NCBI RefSeq assembly: GCF_012034935.1
Contig: NZ_JAATEN010000007.1
Coordinates: forward strand, 124,001 to 188,000
Direction: 5' to 3'
DNA from: Streptomyces zingiberis
Lineage (GTDB): Bacteria > Actinomycetota > Actinomycetes > Streptomycetales > Streptomycetaceae
DNA: 64,000 nucleotides
Shown here: piece after piece, positions 8,088 through 15,842 of the stretch
How positions within the stretch are numbered: the stretch's first letter is position 1
Layout: each line of letters starts with the position of its first letter
Notes under the pieces: model-generated
The model's database searches: none
The model's input: only the letters and a program-made list of their open reading frames with translations
Told to the model about the DNA's origin: nothing
Position numbers and translations under genes: made by a program

Positions 8088-9356
8088 TCACCGTGCGGCC
8101 GGGTGCCCCTCCAGCACCTCGTCGGCCGGGCAGCGGCCCCGCTGGACGTAGCGGTCGGCGTAGGAGGCGACGGCGTCCACGACCGCGGTGCCCGCCCCGA
8201 GCCGGGGCAGGGCCTCCAGGGCCGCGGTGAAGCAGGTCACCGCGGCGCGCCTCAGGTCCGGGTCGGCGAGCCCGTCCCGGGCCGCGGCCGTCCACAGCGG
8301 ATTGTGCGGGGCCGGGGTCCCGGCGGCGCGTCCGGCCAGGGGTTCCACGGCCCGGTGCGCGGTCCGGGCGGCGCGTGGATCGTCGAACAGGGCCGTGGTG
8401 ACGGCGAGCGGCACGATCCACCCGTCGTCGCCGGGCTGCGCGTCGATCATGCGCAGCTCCAGGTGGCCGCGGGGCCGGACGGGCGGGAACAGGGTGGTGA
8501 GGTGGTAGTCGAGGTCGGCGCGGGTCGGGGGGCGCGGGGTGGCCGAGCGGGTCCACGCGCGGAAGCTCAGACCGTCCGGCACCTCCCAGGGGCCGTCCCG
8601 CCGGATGCACATCACCGGTGCGTCGAGGACGCGCCGGGCCCAGGCGCGGCGGGGGTCGTGGGCGAGGAAGGGGCCCCCGGACCGGCCCGGGCCGAGCCGC
8701 GCCCACATGAGCTGCCGTGTCGACTTCCACCCCGTGGCCCGGCCCTCGGCCAGGGGCGAGTTCGCGAACGCCGCCGTCAGCACCGCGCCCAGCCGGTGCG
8801 CGAGCCACCAGCGGCTCTCGAACCCCATGACGCCCGGTTCCTCCGTACCGGCGTCGAGGCACACCTGCACGGAGGCCGAGGCGCACATCAGGGTCCGCCC
8901 CGCCGTTCCCGTGCGGCCCAGGCTGACCTCCATGGCGTCGTACCGCGGTTCCCGGAGGAACCGGCGCGGCGGGCGCCAGGGGTCGACGCCCATGCCGGCC
9001 AGGGTCAGCCCGTGCTCGCGCAGGACGGCCCGCACGGTCCCCAGATCGGCACGGACGTCCTCGACGCACCGCCCCAGGGAGGGGGCGGGCCGGGAGCTCA
9101 ACTCCAGCTGCCCGCCGGGCTCGACGCTCAGCACCGAGGTCAGCGGCAGGAGGCGCAGCGCCGCGTGGGCCGCCTCCAGCCGCCCCCGGGCGACGGGGTC
9201 GTGGGGGTCGTACTCGTCGTGGACGAGCCATTCCACCTCCACCCCGACGGTGCGCGGCGGGCCGGTCTTGAAGCAGATCCCCGCGACCAGGGCCTCCGCC
9301 TCGTCCTCGGTGACGGCCGGTGGGCCGTCCGCACCGTGCTCCGCTGGAACCGCCAT
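8088..9356 (-). CDS. egtA: Ergothioneine-type glutamate-cysteine ligase EgtA
   Basis: A 422-residue glutamate-cysteine ligase of the GCS2/EgtA class. Near the N-terminus is G-V-E-V-E-W-L-V with the metal-binding glutamates, then C-A-S-A-S-V-Q-V and a C-terminal H-L-E-L-R-M-I-D. EgtA makes gamma-glutamylcysteine, the sulfur donor used by EgtB in ergothioneine synthesis. The start at 9356 has a textbook AGGAGG site; the same frame stays open far upstream but only by GC bias. No egtB, egtC or egtD lies in the window, although these genes normally form one operon in Streptomyces. The gene therefore acts with distant partners or is a second copy. Confidence 0.85.
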   Translation of the reverse strand: MAVPAEHGADGPPAVTEDEAEALVAGICFKTGPPRTVGVEVEWLVHDEYDPHDPVARGRLEAAHAALRLLPLTSVLSVEPGGQLELSSRPAPSLGRCVEDVRADLGTVRAVLREHGLTLAGMGVDPWRPPRRFLREPRYDAMEVSLGRTGTAGRTLMCASASVQVCLDAGTEEPGVMGFESRWWLAHRLGAVLTAAFANSPLAEGRATGWKSTRQLMWARLGPGRSGGPFLAHDPRRAWARRVLDAPVMCIRRDGPWEVPDGLSFRAWTRSATPRPPTRADLDYHLTTLFPPVRPRGHLELRMIDAQPGDDGWIVPLAVTTALFDDPRAARTAHRAVEPLAGRAAGTPAPHNPLWTAAARDGLADPDLRRAAVTCFTAALEALPRLGAGTAVVDAVASYADRYVQRGRCPADEVLEGHPAAR

Positions 9357-9590
9357 CGGGGAGCCTCCTGGGTCGCCGCGGTCATGAGGGACGCGTGGGG
9401 AGAGCCGACGACAGGTACACCTGTTCGGCCGCGTCCGCTTCCAGGGTCGGCCGTGCGGCCCGGACACCACAAGAGCGCATGTCCCGGACCGCCGGGCGGC
9501 ACCCGCCGGCGGCCGGGGACGCCGGTGCGGCAGCGGGACGGCACGGCACGGCACGGCGCCCAAGGGTCCGCGTCGCCTATCTTGGCGCGC

Positions 9591-9986
9591 ATGCAGTCCT
9601 ACACGATCGGCCAGGCGGCACGGCTCCTCGGCGTGAGCCCCGACACCGCGCGGCGGTGGGCGGACGCGGGCCGGATGGCGACCCATCGCGACGAGAGCGG
9701 GAAACGCCTCATCGACGGGGAGGCCCTGGCCGCCTTCTCCGTGGAACTCGCCAGGAGCGGCACCGGCGAGGAGGACGCCTCCGTCACCTCGGTCCGCAAC
9801 GCCTTTCCCGGCATCGTCACCGAGATCCGGCTCGGTGACGTGGCGGCGCAGGTGGAGATCCAGGCGGGTCCGCACCGGCTGGTGTCGCTGCTCACCCGGG
9901 AGGCGGTGGAGGAACTGGGCCTGGAGGTCGGGATGGCGGCGACCGCGCGGGTGAAGTCGACGAACGTGCACGTCGACCTCCGCTGA
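9591..9986 (+). CDS. HTH plus TOBE (mop) domain, molybdate-type regulator
   Basis: A 131-residue protein. Residues 1-60 are a MerR/excisionase-like helix-turn-helix (Y-T-I-G-Q-A-A-R-L-L-G-V-S, then D-T-A-R-R-W). Residues about 65-131 are a single TOBE/mop domain (A-F-P-G-I-V-T-E-I-R-L-G to T-N-V-H-V-D), the fold that binds molybdate or tungstate oxyanions. It sits upstream of modABC on the same strand and is the likely Mo sensor. A TATCTT box at 9578-9583 lies 7 bp before the ATG and there is no ribosome site, so the message may be leaderless. The domain call is firm; control of modABC is inferred. Confidence 0.8.
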   Translation: MQSYTIGQAARLLGVSPDTARRWADAGRMATHRDESGKRLIDGEALAAFSVELARSGTGEEDASVTSVRNAFPGIVTEIRLGDVAAQVEIQAGPHRLVSLLTREAVEELGLEVGMAATARVKSTNVHVDLR

Positions 9987-10596
9987 GTACGCCTCGGTGT
10001 GCCCGGCCCCGACGCGCCGCGGCCGAGGTGGCGGCGCCGGGCGGTGATCCGGCAGGCCGTGGTCCGGCAGGCGCGGCGGCCCGCGGCCCGGCAGGCGCCG
10101 CCGGTGAGTCGGTGGGCTGGTGGACGCGCGCCGGACGGCGGGCGGAAGCCCGGACGCGCCCCCGGCCTCGCGGCCGGTCCCTCCGGACGACCGCACCCGC
10201 GCCCGGTATGTCGCACCTTGCCCCTCGCGGGGCGCACGGCACCCGGCTCCTCCGGCGCTCCGGCGGCCAGGCGGCCAGGCGGCCGAACGAGCAAGCAGCA
10301 GGAGCGCATATGCCAGGCCGATGAGCCCAGGTATCGGAGTATGCGATGGGACAGGGGTCTTTCCCCTCGCATCTACGACAGTATGATCGGCACATGAGTA
10401 CCGACCCGGAGCCACGCACCGGCCGACCGGCCCGGGCCTTCCGGCCCCGGGCCACTGGGAGCGCCGTGAGGCGTCCGGCCCGGCGCGCCGTGCACCGCAC
10501 GCCGGGCACCGGGACACCGGGCAGCCCCGTCCGGGCGACGGGGAGTCCGCCGGCCGGGCGCGTCCGGTCCGCCGAGCACATCGAGGGAGTGGCCCC
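9987..10596 (+). promoter_or_regulatory. modABC upstream region with inverted repeat and -10 box
   Basis: This is a 610-bp gap. At 10341-10372 a nested inverted repeat is visible: ATGCGA (10341-10346) and GGGG (10354-10357) pair with CCCC (10363-10366) and TCGCAT (10367-10372). A good -10 box TATGAT follows at 10382-10387. The repeat therefore overlaps the -35 region, where a repressor such as the HTH-TOBE protein would act. The left part (10000-10310) is GC-rich with short repeats (GGCCAGGC) and no supported gene. Confidence 0.5.
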
Positions 10597-10600
10597 GTGA
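10394..10600 (+). CDS. Possible 68-residue leader ORF before modA
   Basis: An open frame starts 7 bp after the TATGAT box and ends with a TGA that overlaps the modA GTG (GTGA). That arrangement would allow translational coupling. The predicted peptide is Arg/Pro/Thr-rich and low in complexity, and it matches nothing I recognise. The modA ribosome site lies inside it. It may simply be untranslated leader, so confidence is low. Confidence 0.22.
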   Translation: MSTDPEPRTGRPARAFRPRATGSAVRRPARRAVHRTPGTGTPGSPVRATGSPPAGRVRSAEHIEGVAP

Positions 10601-11433
10601 CAACTCGTTCCGCACGCCGGACCCGGCGGCGGCTCCAGGCGGGCGCCGCGGGCGCCGCCGTCCTGCTGGCCCTGAGCGCCTGCTCCTCCTCCGGTTCGGG
10701 CTCCTCCGCGGAGCGGGGTGATTCCGCCGGGAAGGCGGGTTCCGCCGCGGAGGGGCCGGCCGGCGAGGTGACGGTCTTCGCGGCCGCCTCGCTGAAGGAG
10801 AGCTTCACGGCGCTCGGCGAGGAGTTCGAGAGCCGGCATCCGGGGACGAAGGTGACCTTCAGCTTCGGGGGCAGCGACAGCCTCGCGGCGGGCATCACCG
10901 GGGGCGCGCCGGCCGACGTGTTCGCGGCCGCCAGCCCCACGACGATGAAGATCGTGGCGGACGCCGGTGGCACCGCCGGCACCCCGGTCACCTTCGCGCG
11001 CAACGAACTGAGGATGGCCACGCTCCCCGGCAACCCGCGGAAGCTCTCCTCGCTCAAGGACCTCACGCGGCCCGGCCTGAAGGTGGTGCTGTGCGACGAG
11101 GCGGTGCCGTGCGGCGCCGCCGCCCGGAAGGCCCTGGACGCCGGCGGCGTGGACCTCACCCCGGTCTCCTACGAACAGGACGTGAAGGCCGCGCTGAACA
11201 AGGTGGTGCTGAAGGAGGCGGACGCCGCCCTGGTCTACCGGACCGACGTGCGGGCCGCCGGGGACACGGTGACGGGTGTGGCGTTCCCCGAGTCGGCCGA
11301 GGCGGTGGGCGACTATCCGATCGCGCTGCTGGAGGACGCGGGGAACGCCGAGGGCGGCAAGGCGTTCATCGCGCTCGTGCGGTCCGCCGAGGGACGGAAG
11401 GTCCTCGGCGGGGCCGGGTTCCTGAAGCCGTGA
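10597..11433 (+). CDS. modA: Molybdate ABC transporter, substrate-binding lipoprotein
   Basis: A 278-residue periplasmic-binding protein. A positively charged start and hydrophobic helix end in the lipobox L-S-A-C, so the mature protein is anchored outside the membrane. The mature part begins V-T-V-F-A-A-A-S-L-K-E-S-F, diagnostic of ModA, with F-S-F-G-G-S-D-S-L next to the oxyanion site. It captures molybdate and hands it to ModB. GTG 10597 has a GAGGGAG site. Its stop overlaps the modB start (GTGA). Confidence 0.93.
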   Translation: MTTRSARRTRRRLQAGAAGAAVLLALSACSSSGSGSSAERGDSAGKAGSAAEGPAGEVTVFAAASLKESFTALGEEFESRHPGTKVTFSFGGSDSLAAGITGGAPADVFAAASPTTMKIVADAGGTAGTPVTFARNELRMATLPGNPRKLSSLKDLTRPGLKVVLCDEAVPCGAAARKALDAGGVDLTPVSYEQDVKAALNKVVLKEADAALVYRTDVRAAGDTVTGVAFPESAEAVGDYPIALLEDAGNAEGGKAFIALVRSAEGRKVLGGAGFLKP

Positions 11434-12359
11434 CGCCCGCCGGCGCCCGCGCCACCGGAGCCGCGGCCGGATCCGGTACGGCCGGGCCCTCCGCGGCTCC
11501 GTCCCGTGCGGGCGGGCCCCCCGCGGCCGGTCCCCGTACCGGCGGCCCCCGTGCCGGCCGGCCGGGGCGCCGGCGGGTCCGCGGTGGTGTTCCGCCACTT
11601 CTGCTGCTGCCCGCGCTCGCCGGTCTGGCGTTCCTCGTCCTGCCCCTCGTCGCCCTGCTGCTCAGGGCCCCCTGGCGCGGGATGCCCGACCTGCTGGCCG
11701 GGGCGGCGGTCTGGCAGGCGCTCCAGCTGTCCCTGCTCTGCGCCACGGCGGCGACGGGGGTGAGTCTGGTGATCGGGGTGCCGCTCGCCTGGCTGCTGGC
11801 GCGGGTCGAGTTCCCCGGGCGCAGGCTCCTGCGGGCCCTGGTGACGCTCCCGCTCGTCCTCCCCCCGGTGGTGGGCGGTGTGGCCCTGCTCATGGCGCTG
11901 GGCCGCAACGGGGTGGTGGGGCAGTGGCTGGACGCCTGGTTCGGGATCACCCTGCCGTTCACCACCGCCGGGGTGGTGGTCGCGGAGACCTTCGTGGCGA
12001 TGCCGTTCCTGGTGATCAGCGTGGAGGGCACGCTGCGGGCCGCGGACCCCCGTTACGAGGAGGCGGCCCAGACCCTCGGCGCCTCCCGTTTCACCGCCTT
12101 CCGCCGGGTCACCCTCCCGCTCATCGCCCCGGGTGTCGCGGCCGGCGCCGTCCTGGCCTGGGCACGGGCGCTCGGCGAGTTCGGCGCGACGATCACCTTC
12201 GCCGGCAATTTCCCCGGCACCACCCAGACCATGCCGCTCGCCGTCTACCTCGCCCTCCAGAACGACCCGGAGGCGGCGATCACCCTCAGCCTCGTCCTGC
12301 TGGCCGTGTCGGTCGCGGTGCTGGCCGGGCTGCGGGACCGCTGGATGAGGTCCACGTGA
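11430..12359 (+). CDS. modB: Molybdate ABC transporter permease
   Basis: A 309-residue inner-membrane permease with about six membrane segments after a Gly/Pro/Arg-rich cytoplasmic head of about 50 residues. The coupling loop E-E-A-A-Q-T-L-G-A-S that docks to the ATPase is present, as is L-G-E-F-G-A-T-I-T-F-A-G-N, typical of ModB. The start GTG 11430 overlaps the modA stop by four bases and fixes the frame. The long N-terminal extension is unusual for the family and is repeat-rich, so translation could also begin further in. Confidence 0.92.
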   Translation: MTPAGARATGAAAGSGTAGPSAAPSRAGGPPAAGPRTGGPRAGRPGRRRVRGGVPPLLLLPALAGLAFLVLPLVALLLRAPWRGMPDLLAGAAVWQALQLSLLCATAATGVSLVIGVPLAWLLARVEFPGRRLLRALVTLPLVLPPVVGGVALLMALGRNGVVGQWLDAWFGITLPFTTAGVVVAETFVAMPFLVISVEGTLRAADPRYEEAAQTLGASRFTAFRRVTLPLIAPGVAAGAVLAWARALGEFGATITFAGNFPGTTQTMPLAVYLALQNDPEAAITLSLVLLAVSVAVLAGLRDRWMRST

Positions 12360-13492
12360 CCGGCACCGCGGGCGGGGCCCGCGCGACGGCCGGACCCTCC
12401 GTCGGCGCCGGGGAGGAGACGGCCGGGGGACCCGGGGAAACGGGAGCCGCGGAGGGCGGGCTCGACGCCCGGCTGGTGGCCGAGCGCGGCACGTTCCGTC
12501 TCGATGTGGCGCTGAGGGCCGCGCCCGGTGAGGTGGTCGCGCTCCTCGGCCCCAACGGCTCCGGCAAGACGACCGCCCTGCGGGCCCTGGCCGGCCTGCT
12601 GCCGCTCACCGGGGGGCATCTGCGGCTGGACGGCGAGGACCTGGAGCGCAGGCCGCCGGAGTCCCGCCCCGTCGGCGTCGTCTTCCAGGACTATCTGCTC
12701 TTCCCGCACCTCACGGCGGTGGACAACGTGGCCTTCGGGCCCCGCTGCCGGGGCACGGCCAAGGCGCGGGCCCGTGCGGAGGCCCGCGCGTGGCTGGACC
12801 GCATGGGCCTGGCGGACCACGCCGGGAAGAAACCGCGCGGGCTCTCCGGCGGCCAGGCCCAGCGGGTCGCCCTGGCCCGCGCCCTGGCCACCCGGCCCCG
12901 GCTGCTGCTCCTCGACGAGCCCCTCGCCGCGCTCGACGCCCGCACCCGCCTGGACGTCCGGGCCCGGCTCCGTCACCACCTGGCCGGCTTCGAGGCGGTC
13001 GCCGTGCTGGTCACGCACGAACCGCTGGACGCGATGGTCCTGGCGGACCGTGTCGTCGTCGTGGAGGACGGCCGTGTCGTGCAGGAGGGCAGCCCGGCCG
13101 ACGTCGCCCGCCGGCCGCGCACCGACTACGTCGCCCGGCTGGTCGGCCTCAACCTCTACCGGGGAGAGGCCCGCGGGCACACGGTACGGGTCGACGGCGG
13201 GCCCGTGATCGCCACGGCCGACGACCTCACCGGCCCGGCGTTCGTCGCCTTCCCGCCCGGCGCGGTCACCCTCCACGGCGACCGGCCCACCGGCTCCGGC
13301 GCCCGCGACGCCCGGCGCTGCGCGGTGGCCGGCCTGGAGTCCCACGGTGACCTGGTCCGCGTCGATCTCACCGGTGAGCTGCCCCTGGTCTCCGATCTGA
13401 CCACGGTCGCCGCCGCGGAGCTGGACCTCCGGCCCGGGGCCACGGTGTGGGCGGTGGTCGACGCCGCCCGGGCCCGCGCGTACCGCGCCTGA
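12356..13492 (+). CDS. modC: Molybdate ABC transporter ATPase
   Basis: A 378-residue ATP-binding subunit. Walker A is G-P-N-G-S-G-K-T-T, the signature is L-S-G-G-Q-A-Q-R-V-A-L, Walker B is L-L-L-L-D-E-P-L and the switch is V-T-H-E-P. The last ~100 residues form a TOBE-like regulatory domain, so the transporter may be inhibited by bound molybdate as in other ModC proteins. The GTG start overlaps the modB stop. It is the last gene of the operon, with a hairpin 27 bp beyond the stop. Confidence 0.93.
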   Translation: MTGTAGGARATAGPSVGAGEETAGGPGETGAAEGGLDARLVAERGTFRLDVALRAAPGEVVALLGPNGSGKTTALRALAGLLPLTGGHLRLDGEDLERRPPESRPVGVVFQDYLLFPHLTAVDNVAFGPRCRGTAKARARAEARAWLDRMGLADHAGKKPRGLSGGQAQRVALARALATRPRLLLLDEPLAALDARTRLDVRARLRHHLAGFEAVAVLVTHEPLDAMVLADRVVVVEDGRVVQEGSPADVARRPRTDYVARLVGLNLYRGEARGHTVRVDGGPVIATADDLTGPAFVAFPPGAVTLHGDRPTGSGARDARRCAVAGLESHGDLVRVDLTGELPLVSDLTTVAAAELDLRPGATVWAVVDAARARAYRA

Positions 13493-13518
13493 CGGGTCGT
13501 GGGTCACGGCGGGGAGGG

Positions 13519-13540
13519 CCGCCCGGAGCAGGCCGGGCGG
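13519..13540 (+). terminator. Hairpin after modC
   Basis: CCGCCCGG and CCGGGCGG form a perfect 8-bp stem with a 6-base loop 27 bp beyond the modC stop. No T-run follows, which is usual for Streptomyces terminators. Confidence 0.55.
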
Positions 13541-14134
13541 GAATTCCCGGTGCCCCCGGCGGCACGGCGCGGCTCCGTGATGTCAGGGTGTGCCGTGCGG
13601 CCGTGGGCCGCGGAATTCCGGACCCGGGATCCGGGCACCGGTGGCACAATTCACCGGGCTTCCGAGTGATCCCGCGCGGGCGTCATCCCAGTGTCCGGAA
13701 GATGAATTCGGGGAAATCGCGGCGCGTGAAAGGAGCGGCACGGCCGAGCGGTACGGAAATGCCGTCCAGTCCATTGTTCCCGGCGCTCCGGGGGAGCACT
13801 TCCGGGATTCACTTCCGACCGATAGGGGCCGGTTACCGGTGCCCGTTTCCAGGAACTCCCCCCGCCTCGCCGTCCGGGAAAAGCGGCAGGCGGAGAGCGG
13901 TGACTCACCTTCGCGCCCCCTCCGGGGCACCGCATATACGGGCATCGCCGTGCCCACGCCCTCCCGTCACGGGACCGTTTCGCGCCCGGGTCGTTCCGTC
14001 CGGTGGAACACCGTGGTCCGGTTCCGGCCATCCCGGAGGCGCGGCGCGGCCGGGCGGGGTGAGAGGTAAGGGAGGGCCACGGCGCCCGGCGCGGCCGCCC
14101 GCGCCCGCTTCCCCGGCGGTGGCTCCCGGCGCTC
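13541..14134. other. Long intergenic stretch with no supported gene
   Basis: About 590 bp between the modC hairpin and the P450 terminator. Frames are open on both strands, but their translations are Arg/Pro/Ser-rich, without ribosome sites or domains. The base composition is somewhat less GC-rich than the flanking genes around 13650-13900. I see no RNA gene or mobile element. Confidence 0.4.
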
Positions 14135-14164
14135 GCGCCGCCCGTCCCTCCGGACGGGCGGCGC
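14135..14164 (-). terminator. Perfect 13-bp hairpin after the P450 gene
   Basis: GCGCCGCCCGTCC (14135-14147) pairs fully with GGACGGGCGGCGC (14152-14164) around a 4-base loop, 17 bp past the P450 stop. It is the strongest hairpin in the gap and could stop transcription from both sides. Confidence 0.75.
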
Positions 14165-14180
14165 GGGCGGTGGGGACCGG

Positions 14181-15593
14181 TCACCGGCGGGCGGGCAGGG
14201 TGCGCGGTTCCGCGGCCTCCTGGTCCGCCGGGGTCAGCCGGCAGCCGACCGCCCCCGCCGCCCGGATCGTGACGCCGACCTCCAGCTCCACGTCCTCCGG
14301 TGCCCCGGTGAACCGGTGGCGCTGGAGCAGCAGCGACACGGCGAGTTTCATCTGGAGCATGGCGAAGTGGTTGCCGATGCAGGAGCGCGGCCCGCCGCCG
14401 AGGGGGAACCACGTGTAGCGGTGCCTCCCCTCCTCCCCCTCCGGCCGGAACCGTTCGGGGTCGAAGGACCCCGGGCTCTCCCAGTGGGACGGGTGGCGGT
14501 GCGTCACCCAGGGCGAGACGTAGACGTAGGCGCCCGCCGGTATGGCGTGGCCGTCCACGACGGAGTCCCGTGCCGCCCTGCGGATGAGGACCGGCGCCGC
14601 CGGGTAGAGGCGCATGGCCTCCTTGAGGATGCGTTCCACCGACGGCATCGCGTCCAGGTCACCCGGGGTGGGCCTGCGGCCGCCGAGGACGGACCGCACC
14701 TCCTCGCGGGCCGCGTCCTGGATCTCCGGGTGCCGCGCCAGCAGGTACAGGGTGAACGTCAGGGACGTCGCCGTCGTGTCCGAGCCCGCCAGAAGGAAGA
14801 CGAGGACCTGGTCACGGAGTTCGAGGTCGGTCAGCGGCGTGTCCTCGTCGCTGCGGGCGTTGATGAGCAGCGTCAGCAGGTCGTCCGAGCCCGTCGCGCC
14901 GCTCGTGCCGCCGCTGCGGCGGCGCCGTTCGATCAGGCGGTCGCACAGGGCGTGCAGTTCGGCCTGGGCCGCGCGGGCCCGGCGGTTGGCGGGGGTCGGG
15001 ACGGAACGGGGCAGGTTGACCGGCATCAGGCCGCGCCGGAGGGTGTAGGTGCTCAGGGCGGGCATACAGCGCCGCACGACCTCGGCGGCCTCCTCGGCGT
15101 CCGCGCCGAAGAGGATGCGGGTGATCATCCGTACGGTGAGCCGGCTCAGGTCCTCGTTGAGGTCGGGGCGGCCCTCCGGGTCCGCGGCCCACTCCTCGCA
15201 CAGGAGGTCGACCTCGTCGCAGATCGCGCCGGCGTACTCGGCCACCTTCTTCTTGGTGAACAGCGGGGACAGCAGCCGGCGTTGCCGCAGGTGGTCCTCG
15301 TCGAGGCTGCTCAGCAGCCCGTTGCCGAAGGTGTCGCGCATCTCCATCGAGAAGGCGTCGTCCTTGCGGAAGTCGGCGGACCGGGCGGCCAGGATCTGCT
15401 GGACGCCGGGGGGCGAGAAGACGAAGTAGATCGTGGTGCGCAGCCCGGGGGGCCCGGCGACGATCCGTACGACGTCCCCGTGTTCCTCGCGGGCGCGCTG
15501 GTACGTTCCCAGCGGATCGCGGCGCAGGTCCAGCATCGAGCCCAGGAGCGGCAGTCCGCCTGCGGTGGGCACCTCGGTCGCGTTCGGCTCCAT
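14181..15593 (-). CDS. Cytochrome P450
   Basis: A 470-residue soluble P450. The I-helix is L-L-A-G-S-D-T-T-A-T-S with the oxygen-activating acid-Thr pair, the ExxR motif is E-A-M-R, and the heme loop is F-P-L-G-G-G-P-R-S-C-I-G-N-H-F-A with the axial Cys. The G-G-G-P-R-x-C-I-G loop and Y-L-S-P-W-like stretch (here Y-V-S-P-W) place it with the CYP102/CYP4-like bacterial group that includes terpene oxidases, not the common CYP105/107 group. ATG 15593 has GAGAGGG upstream. It lies beside the terpenoid cluster, and oxidation of the terpene skeleton is the likely job; that is inference. Redox partners are not encoded in the window. Confidence 0.85.
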   Translation of the reverse strand: MEPNATEVPTAGGLPLLGSMLDLRRDPLGTYQRAREEHGDVVRIVAGPPGLRTTIYFVFSPPGVQQILAARSADFRKDDAFSMEMRDTFGNGLLSSLDEDHLRQRRLLSPLFTKKKVAEYAGAICDEVDLLCEEWAADPEGRPDLNEDLSRLTVRMITRILFGADAEEAAEVVRRCMPALSTYTLRRGLMPVNLPRSVPTPANRRARAAQAELHALCDRLIERRRRSGGTSGATGSDDLLTLLINARSDEDTPLTDLELRDQVLVFLLAGSDTTATSLTFTLYLLARHPEIQDAAREEVRSVLGGRRPTPGDLDAMPSVERILKEAMRLYPAAPVLIRRAARDSVVDGHAIPAGAYVYVSPWVTHRHPSHWESPGSFDPERFRPEGEEGRHRYTWFPLGGGPRSCIGNHFAMLQMKLAVSLLLQRHRFTGAPEDVELEVGVTIRAAGAVGCRLTPADQEAAEPRTLPARR

Positions 15594-15739
15594 CCCTGAT
15601 CCCTCTCACCGGCTCGGGCGGGCGGGTGGGCGGACCCGTCTCCCGGGTCACACCCGCCTCTCTCTCCTGTCCAGTGCACCCCGGCCGGCCGGGCTCCGGC
15701 CAGACCCGGCCGGAGCGGAGATGTCCGCCGCTCCCCACG

Positions 15740-15830
15740 CTTGTGCGCTTGTGCGCTTGTGCCGGCGCGGAGCGCTCCCCGGCCGGCACCGAGCCCCAGG
15801 TCCGCTGCGGTCACGCGGTCACGCGGTCCC
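15740..15830. repeat. Two different triple 8-bp repeats in one gap
   Basis: The P450/regulator gap (15594-15842) contains about three copies of CTTGTGCG (15740-15762) and three of GCGGTCAC-like units (15807-15830; the last copy ends CCC). Between them, GGAGCGCTCC (15769-15778) is a 10-bp palindrome that matches the core of a CebR-type box. No gene is seen in this gap. Confidence 0.6.
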
Positions 15831-15842
15831 AGGGCACGCGGC

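Noticed and set aside
8088..11159. A 1,023-residue version of EgtA reaching back to 11159
   Set aside because: Only the part after ATG 9356 matches EgtA. The extension crosses two rightward genes and has no ribosome site, while ATG 9356 has AGGAGG.
13493..14180. Small genes in the gap between modC and the P450
   Set aside because: Several frames are open on both strands, but none has a ribosome site, recognisable domain or coherent third-position bias.
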